Assembly: GCA_904066235.2 (NCBI GenBank)
Contig: CAJFCV020000004.1
Location: forward strand, 2,790,001-2,854,000
DNA from: Bursaphelenchus xylophilus
Lineage: Eukaryota; Nematoda; Chromadorea; Rhabditida; Aphelenchoididae
Direction: 5' to 3'
DNA: 64,000 nucleotides
Part shown: one piece after another, positions 44,601 through 49,501 of the stretch
How positions within the stretch are numbered: position 1 is the first letter of the stretch
Layout of the letters: each line of letters begins with the position of its first letter
Made by a program: the position numbers and the translations under genes
Notes under the pieces: generated by a model
Database searches by the model: none
What the model was told of the DNA's origin: nothing
Seen by the model: only the letters and a program-made list of their open reading frames with translations

Positions 44601-47087
44601 GCGTGAAATTCCAAATATAAACCAGGACGTATTTTTAAAATCATTTGTAATCCCCAACGGCGACTTTATACGATGAAACGTATCTAGACACAATTCATCG
44701 TATAAAATGTCCGACAACCAACGTCGAAAGAGACAAATATCGTATTTTACCATAAGTTTCTTATTTTTTGTAGCAACACTTCAAAGTGACATCATATACG
44801 ACGAAATATTCCCAGGCATATTTTATCGTATAAAATGTTCGGCAACTAAATGCCGAAAACGATAAAATGTCGTATTTTACCAAAAGTTTCTTATTTTTTG
44901 CAGCAACACTTCAAAGCGACATCTTATACGACAAAAAATTCCCAGACATATTTCATCGTATAAAATGTGTCTGACAGTAAGAAATTTCCAAGCTTAGCCT
45001 CGCAATCATATATATTGCCCTGGTTATTCGAATAAAAGGCTTTTGTTACAGTAACCCACGTCATTTCTTACCTAGTCTACAAGCAATATGAAGTGGGGTT
45101 TGGAGTTCTCTGGCCTTGGCATTCACATTGGCTCCATTTCGGACCAGCACTCGCACAATGTCGGTCTGATTTGCTCGTGCGGCGAGATGCAGCGGGGTTT
45201 CGCCTCTCACCGTCTCCACATCCACCTTGGCTCCTTGTTGGATCAGATACATGACAATATTAATACATCCCATGAAAGAGGCGACATGGAGTGGAGCGAG
45301 TCCGGACTCGGTGGTGGCCTCGAGAGATGCGTAATACTTTAGCAACAACTCCACCACCTTGATGCGATTCTTTTTGCAGGCAATGTGAAGTGGTGTGAAG
45401 CCGTTCAGGGCTCTGGCGTTCGGGTCGGCATGTCGGTCGAGGAGCAGCTTGGCCGCTTGAACATGTCCGCAATGGGCGGCGACATGCAACGGGGTCAAAT
45501 AGTCTACCGTGACATCATCCACAGGTGCATGATGATAAAGTAATATCCTCGCGCATTCCACATGGTCTCCTTGCGCGGCCATGTGCAGAGGTGCGAGGCC
45601 GTTTTTGGTTTTCGCATTGATCGGGGCGTCATTCTCGAGTAGCAGGTCTACCACAAGATCATGTCCGGATCTGGCCGCGCAATGCAGTGGGGTCAACAAA
45701 TCCCTGGTTCGGCTGTCTTTGGTGGCGCCGTTGTCCAACAACAGCTTGCACAGGTTGACTCTGCCCCATTTCGCCGCCACATGCAACGGTGTGATGTCAT
45801 GGCGGGCCTTGTGATTCACGTCGGCGCCTTTTTCAATCAACAAACTGGCCACGTTCTCGTTCCCGTAGTGGGCGGCAATGTGCAATGGGGTGAAGCCGCT
45901 TTTGGATGTGACATTGGGGTTCTGTTCGCTTTGGAGCAACAGCGTCGCAGCTCTTGTGTCATCTTTTTTTGCGGCGATATGAAGCGCGGGCAACTTCACC
46001 TTGCTGCTATTATCGTTCTCCAAAAGCAGGGCGACAACTCGGTCATGGCCCTGTTGTAGCGCCACCGCCAGCGGAGTGAACCCGTCCTCGGTGGCGAGGG
46101 CTTGATTCGCGCCGTGTGCCAAAAGATACCGCACCACATTTTCGTGGTTTTCCTGGGCCGCCATATACAACGGAGTGAATCCATTGAGACTTTGAGCGTT
46201 CACATTGGCTCCGTTCTCCACCAAAATCGTGACGATAATGTCTTGACCGGCGAGAGAGGCAATGTGCAGGGCTGTGTTGCCCTTGCGTGTGGACGAGTCC
46301 ACCTCGGCGCCGCGGCGGATCAACTCGCGCACCACCTCGTTGTGTCCCTCCTTCGAGGCCAAATGCAGCGCGTTGAGTCCGTTCGAGTTGCAGGTGTTGA
46401 TGTTGACGCCATTGTGGAGAAAGTCCAGGACTTGTGGAAGGTTCCCGGCTCGGGCGGCACGAAGAAATGTGGCGTTCTGGTCTTGGGGCTTCTGAAATTC
46501 GTAAGTGTCATGGATAATATTTGATTTGCTCGAATTAAAAAAATCTTTCAATAATATATTTTGAAAAAGAACGTGCGAGTAAAAAATCTCAAAAATGAGC
46601 GTATTTTACAAAAATTTTTGAAATTGCAGTTTTAAGCGACATTTTATACGATGAAAACCTTTAAGCACAATTCATCGTATAAAAGTCACCAAAATAAAAA
46701 ATCTCGACTGTCATCGAATCCAAATTACGTATTTTACAACAATTTTCGAAATTTCAGTTTTAAGCGACATTTTATACGATGAAAACTTTCAAACACAATT
46801 CATCGTATAAAACGTCACCGAATAAAAAATCTCGAATGTCATCGAATCCAAATTACGTATTTTGTATTTTACAACAATTTTCAAAATTTCAGTTTTAAGC
46901 GGCATTTTATACGATTAAAACCTTCAAACACAATTTATCGTATAAAACGTCACCCAAATAAAAAATCTCGAATGTCATCCAAATTTCTTCTAGTTACCTT
47001 CTGCACAGGTTGTTCGGCATTCCCACTGGTCTCGGGAACCTCCTGATGTTGTTCATGGCCGTTCTCCGGCGACTGTTCGTGACCCAT
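2342..47087 (-). CDS. unc-44: UNC-44 ankyrin, giant isoform (19-exon gene model)
   Basis: Join, in transcript order: 47087-46998, 46491-45072, 44555-43702, 40183-39830, 39293-39199, 38211-37854, 37581-37145, 36735-36264, 36167-35759, 35556-35392, 33851-33117, 31499-31314, 24702-24655, 24412-24299, 16679-16338, 15234-7177, 7080-3140, 2955-2737, 2617-2342. Every junction is GT-AG with matching phase; the total is 18,573 bases, 6,190 residues. Rough domain positions: ankyrin repeats 35-810, ZU5-ZU5-UPA 940-1370, death domain 1420-1510, acidic disordered tail 1550-6190. Ankyrins tie membrane proteins (L1-type adhesion proteins, channels) to spectrin. In C. elegans, unc-44 is needed for axon guidance and axonal organisation, and its giant neuronal form is called AO13 in the literature. 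The weakest junction is exon 4 to 5 (donor GTTGGT, acceptor TTTAAG). Additional cassette exons cannot be excluded. Confidence 0.93.
2737..2955 (-). CDS. unc-44: unc-44 exon 18
   Basis: Phase 0 on both sides, acceptor TTTCTAG, donor TTCCAG|GTGAGG. It encodes 73 residues with two [21 protein letters not shown] units followed by [13 protein letters not shown]. Confidence 0.9.
3140..7080 (-). CDS. unc-44: unc-44 exon 17: VES-repeat tail exon
   Basis: Acceptor GTTTCAG joins [20 protein letters not shown] in phase 1; donor GCGCAG|GTGAGA leaves phase 0. More than a dozen copies of LVESESI(D/E) or close variants are spread along the exon. There is one more hydrophobic island ([20 protein letters not shown]), an EPVGD series at the N-terminus, and a tandem duplication of about 80 residues around [12 protein letters not shown]. 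The rest is Glu/Ser/Pro-rich. Reading on past the donor would stop at 3092, so the donor is needed to reach exons 18 and 19. Confidence 0.93.
7177..15234 (-). CDS. unc-44: unc-44 exon 16: giant 8-kb tail exon
   Basis: An 8,058-base open exon (2,686 codons, phase 1 on both sides) starting [20 protein letters not shown]. The sequence is acidic and disordered but built from several repeat families: five Gly/Ala-rich hydrophobic islands ([20 protein letters not shown] type); about eight HEERxE...DxxGHVxKD...DYD units; four EYSYTxDG units; three FTAEGPRS units; and repeated [10 protein letters not shown] and [15 protein letters not shown] blocks. Two blocks (about 10.86-11.45 and 12.92-13.51 kb) are nearly identical at DNA level. 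In ankyrin biology such giant exons are neuron-specific and extend the tether between membrane and microtubules; that role here is inferred from homology. Confidence 0.95.
15235..16337. other. unc-44 intron between exons 15 and 16
   Basis: About 1.1 kb, AT-rich, with no exon-like frame that matches phase 1 on both sides and no full copy of the repeat families found elsewhere. Confidence 0.6.
16338..16679 (-). CDS. unc-44: unc-44 exon 15 (giant isoform)
   Basis: Phase 1 on both sides, acceptor AATTATAG, donor CAAG|GTTTGT. It encodes 114 acidic residues that include two copies of an I-x-R-T motif ([19 protein letters not shown]), which recurs in the next exon as [20 protein letters not shown] and IPIHHTAQG. 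Confidence 0.88.
16796..17047. repeat. GATCAGGTCC-type inverted-repeat element, copy 1
   Basis: Ends carry the ACAGTGG..GACCTGATCCAGTGGC-like terminal repeat; internal arms TTTTGCATCC..AAGTATCAAAA and TTTTGATACTTCCCGG..CAAAATGGTACG are inverted. One of ten copies in the window. Confidence 0.85.
17254..17492. repeat. GATCAGGTCC-type inverted-repeat element, copy 2
   Basis: Same structure as copy 1, with a diverged left end and an intact right end (GCCACTGGATCAGGTCCGCT). It lies about 200 bases from copy 1. Confidence 0.8.
18111..18223 (-). CDS. unc-44: unc-44 alternative terminal exon (short isoform)
   Basis: Follows acceptor AATTGCAG in phase 1 and encodes 37 residues ([20 protein letters not shown], then [17 protein letters not shown]) before a TAA stop. 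Joining exon 14 to this exon gives a 1,949-residue ankyrin without the giant tail. The frame, clean splice signal and non-random basic/hydrophobic sequence support it. A possible ATTAAA-type signal lies about 90 bases downstream near 18020. Confidence 0.82.
19200..21365. repeat. Large foldback (palindromic) element of about 2.1 kb
   Basis: Bases about 19800-20345 are repeated almost perfectly in reverse complement at about 20637-21188, for example GGCACGGCATTCTG against CAGAATGCCGTGC. The arms extend outwards with weaker matches (TTTGAGGCGGATCGG near 19224 against CCGATCCGCCTCAAA-like near 21325). The central loop is about 290 bases. The left outer arm is interrupted by another repeat at 19388-19602. 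No transposase frame is evident. Confidence 0.88.
19388..19602. repeat. GATCAGGTCC-type element, copy 3 (nested in the foldback)
   Basis: ACAGTGGCAAAAAAGGTACC on the left and GTTTTTTGCCACTGTA on the right, with the same internal inverted arms. Its absence from the opposite arm shows it inserted after the palindrome formed. Confidence 0.8.
22365..22406. repeat. CACTTGAC palindrome, copy 1
   Basis: GAGAGAAACACTTGACCCAA and TTGGGTCAAGTGTTCCTCTC form a near-perfect palindrome. Related copies occur at 36.80, 36.96, 37.09 and 58.57 kb. Confidence 0.85.
24299..24412 (-). CDS. unc-44: unc-44 exon 14
   Basis: Acceptor GGTATAG and donor AAAG|GTACCA enclose 38 codons reading [20 protein letters not shown] and then [18 protein letters not shown]. 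The basic, Thr-rich TVRQITTTE pattern resembles the EDGT..T..R..T elements at the extreme C-terminus of giant ankyrins. Phase 1 on both sides; it is the last exon shared by the short and giant forms in this model. Confidence 0.88.
24655..24702 (-). CDS. unc-44: unc-44 exon 13 (48-base microexon)
   Basis: Sits between acceptor TTTTTTGCAG and donor CCAG|GTAAAT and encodes [16 protein letters not shown]. The length is divisible by three, phase 1 on both sides, so it can be skipped without frame change. Confidence 0.8.
25526..28489 (-). CDS. Nested 987-residue single-exon ORF inside unc-44 intron 12; function unknown
   Basis: One uninterrupted frame from ATG (28489) to TAG, on the same strand as unc-44, between exons 12 and 13. 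The nearest in-frame codons upstream are TAG GCC, so this ATG opens the frame. A TTTTAG dinucleotide site ends 6 bases before it and, entered from exon 12, would meet a stop, so an independent trans-spliced mRNA fits better than cassette use. The product is acidic and mostly disordered. It has three copies of a degenerate motif (residue 3: [17 protein letters not shown]; about 250: [17 protein letters not shown]; about 475: [18 protein letters not shown]). It shares the string ADQNEEAY with exon 17 of unc-44. A charged, probably coiled-coil C-terminus ([20 protein letters not shown]) precedes the stop. It may be an alternative-promoter product of unc-44 or a separate gene born from its tail. 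I do not recognise a family. Confidence 0.75.
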   Translation of the reverse strand: MSIVHGGLLADGQTLVAGFIAGILKHELVDSHDSKKEETSENVKLSGVEVQAEEQVDKHGQLQADQNEEAYEKVEKAVEEQQEQHAQFTFRESQSPRKDNQAAGRTVESPQTTGEAENFRKRRTSSIDLPATPKLYQPPSLDELMEQLSAADPPPQHEAPFPTTEVEHDHAAEVEDPRLLNLVIGEPGIPNDDADPIQNLILATDLGEVDTGDFCFEASEAQDLSTFDKEAVLDESIRLNSTYIVEGVLADGYPLISGLTFGPSDLEAGHAKVEQAGFEEPIAKEGEVPVKAVESEKPLEVLESSEKPSEEVDALLAAYDYKPTESSPAPLAPVHSQDFSNEIQSESGVHEAEISAQVHGEEYPKALEAIKIVDEQEKELSSAPNDPEDEDELVAAGEEAPHIHRLVVDPVGDALSEFGSNTSLKSFDPNQTGAGTPPELVTASGIAEGIKFHATTKLNEYVIVGGLQTDGLPLIQGIQSAPTASGEIKEIKHVNPEKIEEKTEEKQENPQGNKDENNDETTVTETTEEFHTAQESLGDTVVEEEGFVKLISTKSESRDGQQAHVQLHETTPVNAEDIQIKLKQYDNKADSKVEPDLSHASMVHKSRSIPIIIEEGIDKKQEAPQEVGELKKNVQSEEDLSEIKIRRESAPNGEKARQERRVVIEPLERWASEEDLRAVGTDQSGQVPEKEPIQFGERPATQRADEGNVAVLNGQQPTPTLPSGQNHSERVIPILIQSESTVPPARDRTEQTVRTVQPEFSTVKLSEPEGRESDSGLYKFPTGPTDQTERVITTTVIQNTQIRPEEENRRTVQNFDSRTSEGERNVPIKIVPAVNASTLVVDLPSPSQESGFHSTNVVSPAPATEPSSIISSILRNLKELKMTDKPKYDNIVERLRQLEEEMRLQNTGVPPDAQLTELVGKILQSEYPHSDLQIVVSASRKSTSHTQFYETETPGMVGLAPDQLRELQTKLMDKISGSFRVGFRSKV
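28496..28505 (-). promoter_or_regulatory. Candidate trans-splice acceptor for the nested ORF
   Basis: On the minus strand the sequence reads GAGGTTTTAG then TAGGCC-ATG. A TTTTAG site a few bases before a start codon, preceded by AT-rich DNA without an obvious donor, resembles a nematode spliced-leader acceptor. This is inference; RNA evidence for SL1 or SL2 is needed. Confidence 0.4.
28506..31313. other. Intron DNA upstream of the nested ORF
   Basis: No supported exon. Frames of 140 codons at 29484-29906 (+) and 166 codons at 30470-30970 (+) lack any recognisable feature. It includes an inverted-repeat element near 30.46-30.70 kb. Confidence 0.5.
30465..30692. repeat. GC-rich small inverted-repeat element
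   Basis: CACAGTGCACAGACCGCACG on the left is mirrored on the right by CGCACGGTGCGAGAG and GTCTGTGCACTGTAG. The interior is GC-richer than its surroundings, with no coding sign. Confidence 0.65.
31314..31499 (-). CDS. unc-44: unc-44 exon 12
   Basis: Sixty-two residues of low-complexity acidic sequence ([20 protein letters not shown] and a HHHH run) between acceptor TTTTAG and donor GAAG|GTAGAG, phase 1 on both sides. It is supported by splice signals and phase rather than by a recognised domain. Confidence 0.85.
32336..32584. repeat. GATCAGGTCC-type element, copy 4
   Basis: Left end ACAGTGGCGGCCTGATCCAG, right end GCCACTGGATCAGGGTCGCC, with the family's inverted internal arms. Confidence 0.85.
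32680..32918. repeat. GATCAGGTCC-type element, copy 5
   Basis: Same family, under 100 bases from copy 4 and in the same orientation. Right end GCCAATGGATCAGGTCCTCA. Confidence 0.85.
33117..33851 (-). CDS. unc-44: unc-44 exon 11: start of acidic tail
   Basis: Begins [20 protein letters not shown] after acceptor TTACAG. It then becomes Glu/Asp/Pro/Gln-rich with no fold visible, apart from [20 protein letters not shown], which resembles the DG-centred repeats of the giant exon. Phase 1 on both sides. Confidence 0.92.
33852..35391. other. unc-44 intron 10
   Basis: About 1.5 kb of AT-rich DNA. I see no exon with matching phases and no strong repeat. Confidence 0.5.
35392..35556 (-). CDS. unc-44: unc-44 exon 10: end of death domain
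   Basis: Reads [20 protein letters not shown], the last death-domain helix, and then a Ser/Arg-rich tail ending [10 protein letters not shown] different frame over the same bases is open further to 35269, but it does not continue the domain. Phase 1 in and out. Confidence 0.92.
35759..36167 (-). CDS. unc-44: unc-44 exon 9: linker and most of the death domain
   Basis: Begins [20 protein letters not shown] and ends in the death-domain helices ([20 protein letters not shown], then [18 protein letters not shown]). It ends in phase 1. Confidence 0.95.
36264..36735 (-). CDS. unc-44: unc-44 exon 8: ZU5-C end and UPA domain
   Basis: Starts [20 protein letters not shown]. The later part holds [20 protein letters not shown], the signature of the UPA domain shared by UNC5, PIDD and ankyrins, followed by the [18 protein letters not shown] segment. 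It ends in phase 0 at AAG|GTACGA. Confidence 0.96.
36797..36857. repeat. CACTTGAC palindrome, copy 2
   Basis: GAGGAGAAGACTTGACACATTTGGGAG-type left arm and an ACACTTGACCCAAATGTGTCAAGTGTTCTCCTC-type right part, giving two nested pairing possibilities. In the intron between exons 7 and 8. Confidence 0.85.
36959..36994. repeat. CACTTGAC palindrome, copy 3
   Basis: GAACACTTGACTCAAAATG and TGTGTCAAGTGTTCTCC, in the same intron as copy 2. Confidence 0.85.
37092..37127. repeat. CACTTGAC palindrome, copy 4 (diverged)
   Basis: GGAAAACAGTTGACCCGCAT and ATGAGTCAACTCTTTCC, ending just before the exon 7 donor region. Confidence 0.7.
37145..37581 (-). CDS. unc-44: unc-44 exon 7: end of first ZU5 and second ZU5
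   Basis: Begins [20 protein letters not shown] and contains [20 protein letters not shown] and [20 protein letters not shown], which mark the switch from ZU5-N to ZU5-C. It ends in phase 2 at CTTTGAG|GTAGGT. Confidence 0.96.
37854..38211 (-). CDS. unc-44: unc-44 exon 6: first ZU5 domain
   Basis: Starts [20 protein letters not shown] and continues with the IIPPRKA and [20 protein letters not shown] motifs typical of the ankyrin ZU5-N domain, the main spectrin-binding surface. Phase 2 in, phase 0 out at CAGGAG|GTAAAT. Confidence 0.96.
39199..39293 (-). CDS. unc-44: unc-44 exon 5: linker before ZU5
   Basis: Encodes [20 protein letters not shown] and then [11 protein letters not shown]. It leaves two bases that join to exon 6 to give Ser before [12 protein letters not shown]. 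The acceptor TTTAAG is non-consensus, but the reading frame and its fit to exon 6 support it. Confidence 0.88.
39337..39398. repeat. TTTTATACGA hairpin, intron 4, copy 1 of 3
   Basis: GACATTTTATACGATGAAA pairs with TTTTCATCGTATAAAATGTC across a short loop. Confidence 0.9.
39473..39533. repeat. TTTTATACGA hairpin, intron 4, copy 2 of 3
   Basis: GACATTTTATACGATAAAAC and a CGTATAAAATGTC partner. It is part of a tandem unit of about 137 bases together with its neighbours. Confidence 0.9.
39611..39670. repeat. TTTTATACGA hairpin, intron 4, copy 3 of 3
   Basis: GACATTTTATACGGTAAAAC and a CGTATAAAATGTC partner. The flanks resemble those of copy 2 (CTAGTGACATTTTATACG). Confidence 0.9.
39830..40183 (-). 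CDS. unc-44: unc-44 exon 4: last ankyrin repeat and linker
   Basis: Begins [21 protein letters not shown], the characteristic last ankyrin repeat (24th), then runs into an acidic linker towards the ZU5 domains containing repeated TETT motifs. The donor CAG|GTTGGT is weak. If it is not used, the frame would read on 16 residues to a stop at 39779, which I treat as unused but cannot exclude as a truncated form. Confidence 0.92.
40552..40633. repeat. GATCAGGTCC-type element, copy 6 (half)
   Basis: Only the left half is present (GACGGACCTGATCCAG to AGTATCAAAAATGTAGCAAA). It is cut off exactly where the next repeat begins. Confidence 0.75.
40634..41076. repeat. GCTCGCGCTTTG element, copy A
   Basis: Begins GGTACCCCAAGTGCAACGCT and ends CTAAGAGTCGCATTTTGGG-like. 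The interior holds TAGCTCGCGCTTTGAAAGCG and ACCATCTATGGTAGAAATAG. The ends are imperfect inverted repeats. Confidence 0.8.
41457..41700. repeat. Tandem duplication (about 137-base period)
   Basis: GGGTAAATAGTACTC followed by GGTCGGG.TACTGTAATTTAC appears twice, at 41463 and at 41600. Confidence 0.75.
42124..42571. repeat. GCTCGCGCTTTG element, copy B
   Basis: Outer ends GGGAAGTAGTACCCCAAATG and CACTTGAAGTACTTCCC are inverted repeats. The interior is the reverse complement of copies A and C. Confidence 0.82.
42582..43012. repeat. GCTCGCGCTTTG element, copy C
   Basis: Lies about 10 bases from copy B in the opposite orientation, so the pair forms a composite palindrome of about 890 bases. It ends GAGAGTCGCAGTTGAGGTAC. 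Confidence 0.82.
43341..43676 (+). mobile_element. Internally deleted mariner element
   Basis: 336 bases bounded by TA. Terminal repeats TAAGGTTGATGCATAATTAT and ATAATTATGCATCAACCTAA match except at one position. It carries a 69-codon frame (43451-43660) whose end [20 protein letters not shown] resembles the second DNA-binding helix region of mariner transposases; the catalytic domain is missing. It sits 25 bases beyond the exon 3 donor of unc-44. Confidence 0.85.
43451..43660 (+). pseudogene. Remnant mariner transposase N-terminus
   Basis: Starts [20 protein letters not shown] and runs into [20 protein letters not shown]. Compared with mariner transposases, as I know the family, the helix between LTTR and the second recognition helix looks shortened, and nothing of the DD(34)D catalytic core remains. 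It is open over its whole length but cannot encode an active transposase. Confidence 0.7.
43702..44555 (-). CDS. unc-44: unc-44 exon 3: ankyrin repeats 16-23 and start of 24
   Basis: The acceptor CTTGCAG joins [18 protein letters not shown] in phase 1. Eight complete repeats follow, ending with ASPNTKTA at donor GCG|GTAAGT (phase 0). Repeat 24 is completed by exon 4. A small mariner remnant sits 25 bases beyond the donor. Confidence 0.96.
44661..44711. repeat. TTTTATACGA hairpin, intron 2, copy 1 of 3
   Basis: GACTTTATACGATGAAACG and CATCGTATAAAATGTC around a short loop. Confidence 0.88.
44788..44840. repeat. TTTTATACGA hairpin, intron 2, copy 2 of 3
   Basis: GACATCATATACGACGAAAT with TTTATCGTATAAAATGTTC. 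It lies in a tandem unit of about 130 bases (AAAAGTTTCTTATTTTTTG..AGCAACACTTCAAAG). Confidence 0.88.
44918..44970. repeat. TTTTATACGA hairpin, intron 2, copy 3 of 3
   Basis: GACATCTTATACGACAAAAA with TTTCATCGTATAAAATGTG, in the same tandem unit as copy 2. Confidence 0.88.
45072..46491 (-). CDS. unc-44: unc-44 exon 2: ankyrin repeats 1-15
   Basis: After acceptor TTTCAG the frame reads [17 protein letters not shown] and runs through about fifteen 33-residue ankyrin repeats with the TPLHxAA and VVxLLLxxGA signatures. Repeat 6 is shorter and degenerate ([15 protein letters not shown]), as is typical of the ankyrin family. It ends in phase 1 within repeat 15-16 (ACRLG). The membrane-binding solenoid starts here; its inner groove binds adhesion proteins and channels. 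Confidence 0.96.
46638..46688. repeat. TTTTATACGA hairpin, intron 1, copy 1 of 3
   Basis: GACATTTTATACGATGAAAA and TTCATCGTATAAAAGTC. Confidence 0.9.
46766..46817. repeat. TTTTATACGA hairpin, intron 1, copy 2 of 3
   Basis: GACATTTTATACGATGAAAA and TTCATCGTATAAAACGTC, in a tandem unit of about 130 bases (ATTTCAGTTTTAAGCG before, AATCTCGAATGTCATCGAAT after). Confidence 0.9.
46901..46952. repeat. TTTTATACGA hairpin, intron 1, copy 3 of 3
   Basis: GGCATTTTATACGATTAAAA and TTTATCGTATAAAACGTC, in the same tandem series. Confidence 0.9.
46998..47087 (-). CDS. unc-44: unc-44 exon 1 (start codon)
   Basis: Encodes a 30-residue hydrophilic leader beginning [13 protein letters not shown]. It ends in phase 0 at donor AAG|GTAACT. 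It was chosen because it is the only ATG-started frame just upstream that joins in phase to the first ankyrin repeat of exon 2. Another upstream exon with a different N-terminus remains possible, since ankyrin genes often use several promoters. Confidence 0.8.
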
Positions 47088-47113
47088 TTAGTTTTCGTTC
47101 GTTTCGTCGTTCT
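47088..47113 (-). promoter_or_regulatory. Possible 5' UTR and splice or trans-splice acceptor of unc-44
   Basis: On the minus strand TTTTTCGTGTAG precedes 26 bases leading to the ATG. It could take a spliced leader or an upstream non-coding exon. The acceptor is imperfect. Confidence 0.3.
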
Positions 47114-47479
47114 CTACACGAAAAACCAATTTTCGTCGAGGTCCAGGACCCCCGTGTGACACGGTGGTCAGCAGTCTAGAGGAGTCTTTGACCTGGAAAC
47201 CCCGGATTTGAATAATGAGGCGGAATCTGATGAGTTTTTGAAAATCGCGAATAAATGGTATCGATAATTTCACGACAAGCTCTAAATATAAGCTCCTCGG
47301 TCGTATTACGACCTAAAAATTACATTTTTATAAAGGAAATACCATAAAAAGTTATCAAACTGGACGAAAATGGGGGCAATGCTAACTGGTTGGTAGAATA
47401 AGATAATTTTCAGGCCGCAGAAAACCCCCAAATTTTCTGGATTTAGCCTAAAAGAAAGAAGCGCAAAAAATTAGACAGT

Positions 47480-47546
47480 GCACCAATAGCGCAACTGGTA
47501 GTGAGTTTGTCACCAAAATGTCGCGGGTTCGAATCCCACTTGGAGA
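47480..47546 (+). tRNA. tRNA-Val(CAC)-like sequence, degenerate
   Basis: The acceptor arm pairs at five of seven positions (GCACCAA with TTGGAGA). The A box TAGCGCAACTGGTAGTG and B box GGTTCGAATCC are both good, and the T stem pairs four of five. The anticodon loop GTCACCA gives CAC. The D stem is poor and one T-stem pair is lost, so it may be a pseudogene or the tRNA head of a SINE-like repeat. Confidence 0.45.
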
Positions 47547-48110
47547 AAATGCAAAGTCTTGCGGTTTTCGGGCAAAATGAATATGCAAAACCATATATAA
47601 GAAGTTAGAGGTAATTTTGTTTAACTTGAAGTCCAGAAATATAACAAAAATTTAAAGTTCCCACAAAAAACCAAGAAAATCTTCAAAAAAAATGTTCCCA
47701 AAACAAATCATTCGTCGTTCGGACCTCCAAAAATTCCCAAAATATCACCCAGAGTCCATTCATTTCCATAAGCGGCGAGAACTCCGATTTCCCTTTACTT
47801 TTCTGGGGGAAAAACAAAAATATTTCCACACCGATTTCCATGTTTTCTTGGAGGAGAGCTGATTCATCCGCAAAGTTCTCTTTCTCTCGCCTCTAGTATT
47901 TATTTGCGAGAAAAACGGTCTGGCCGGCGGGATTGCGAGGATTTATGAGGTCGAAAGTTAAGGATTGAAAAATGAGTTAGTGAGATTTGAGAAAAAGAAC
48001 TTGTTTGATGTCAGAAATTAATGAATATAGCGGCTTTTGATGGCTGAAAAGATTTAAAAAATGTATTTTTCAGGGGGTTTGAAACAAAAACAGACCAAAA
48101 TTATTATAGG

Positions 48111-48578
48111 GACGTCGTCAATTGGGGAAAAAGACAATTGAGGAAACTGAAAAGTAAAATATTATTTTTCTTCGATGTAAGTGTCGAAATTAGGATAATT
48201 GATGGCGCTGATTTCGAAAATGACAATCATTTTTTTTTTGATCGTTACTGTTTCGCTTAAGTAGTACTGTAAAATTAGTAATTTTTTGAATTTTTTCACA
48301 GATACTCGATTTAGGGGTTTTCGATGGTGCTGATTTCAAATCAGAAAAAATGAATAAGATTTTCGGAATCAGCACTCTCAAAAACCCCCAAATCGAATAT
48401 TTGTGAAAAAAATTAAAAAAAATTACTAATTTTACAGTACTACTTAAGGAAAAAAGTAATGATCAAAAAATGAATGTCATTTTCGAAATCATCACCATCG
48501 ATTATCCTAATTTCGACACTTACATCGAAGAAAAATAATACTTTTCAGTTTCCCCAATTGTCTTTTTCCCAATCGTCA
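48111..48578. repeat. Palindromic element, about 470 bases
   Basis: The left arm (CGTCAATTGGGGAAAAAGAC .. GTCGAAATTAGGATAATTGA) is repeated in reverse complement after a tiny loop at about 48345-48352. The same sequence, partly, makes up the last 700 bases of the window. Confidence 0.88.
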
Positions 48579-49255
48579 CATTTTTAAAACTTCTAGAACA
48601 TTATTTGACCTAAATAAGGTCGATTAGTAAACAAATACCACTATACACCTCCAAATTAAGAAGAAATAACAAATCCAGGGCCTTTCATCAATTCTACAAC
48701 CAAAAACAATACAAAACTATCAAAAATTCCACCCAAATCTTGATTTATCACCCAAAACATCCAAAATTTCTAATCAGACCGCGAAAATCGTAATAACCCC
48801 CCTTTTCAATGGCATGTTTCCATCTCGGAAAAAAGGTGTTGGAAGGAAATTTCAGCAATTTTCTCATCCGTTCGCTTCGTTTTTCGCCGACACGCGCATA
48901 AATTTGCGGTTTTTACTGCCATTATGTTCAGGTGGAAAAAAAATTAAAAATAAATCTCCTGGGGAACTTGACAGGTAAAGCGGAATGGAGAGCATAGGGA
49001 TTGGAGGTCATGGAATGGCTACTGATATTTGAAGGTGTCGAGCGGGAAAATTCGAATTTTCGAGGGGAAATTTTAAATTTAGACCTGATTATTTAGATAA
49101 GATGAAGACAAAAATTTGTGATGTTGTAGCTGATAAATCTTGGTGAAATTTTATATAAATGAAACTTGATGCGCATTGGGGAATGACGCAAAATTTCAAG
49201 ACTAAGGTTACGTCGTTCATCGAGACATTACGAGTTTTCTTTCTCCCACTCAAGT

Positions 49256-49501
49256 ACAGTGGACCTGATCCAGTGGCAAAAAACATATCATTTTGCATCC
49301 GGGAAGTATCAAAAATGTAGCAAAATACCTCCATTTCCAAGTGAAAAACTCTGATTTTTAAAGCGCACCCGTTCTTTTTGTGAGGGAGCCCTTCAAAACG
49401 AAGTTTTTTAGTTGGAGAGGGAGGCATTTTGCAGCATTTTTTGATACTTCCCGGATGCTAAATGGTACGTTTTTTGACACTGGATCAGGTCCGTCACTGT
49501 A
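49256..49501. repeat. GATCAGGTCC-type element, copy 7
   Basis: Left end ACAGTGGACCTGATCCAGTG, right end ACACTGGATCAGGTCCGTCA. Confidence 0.85.
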
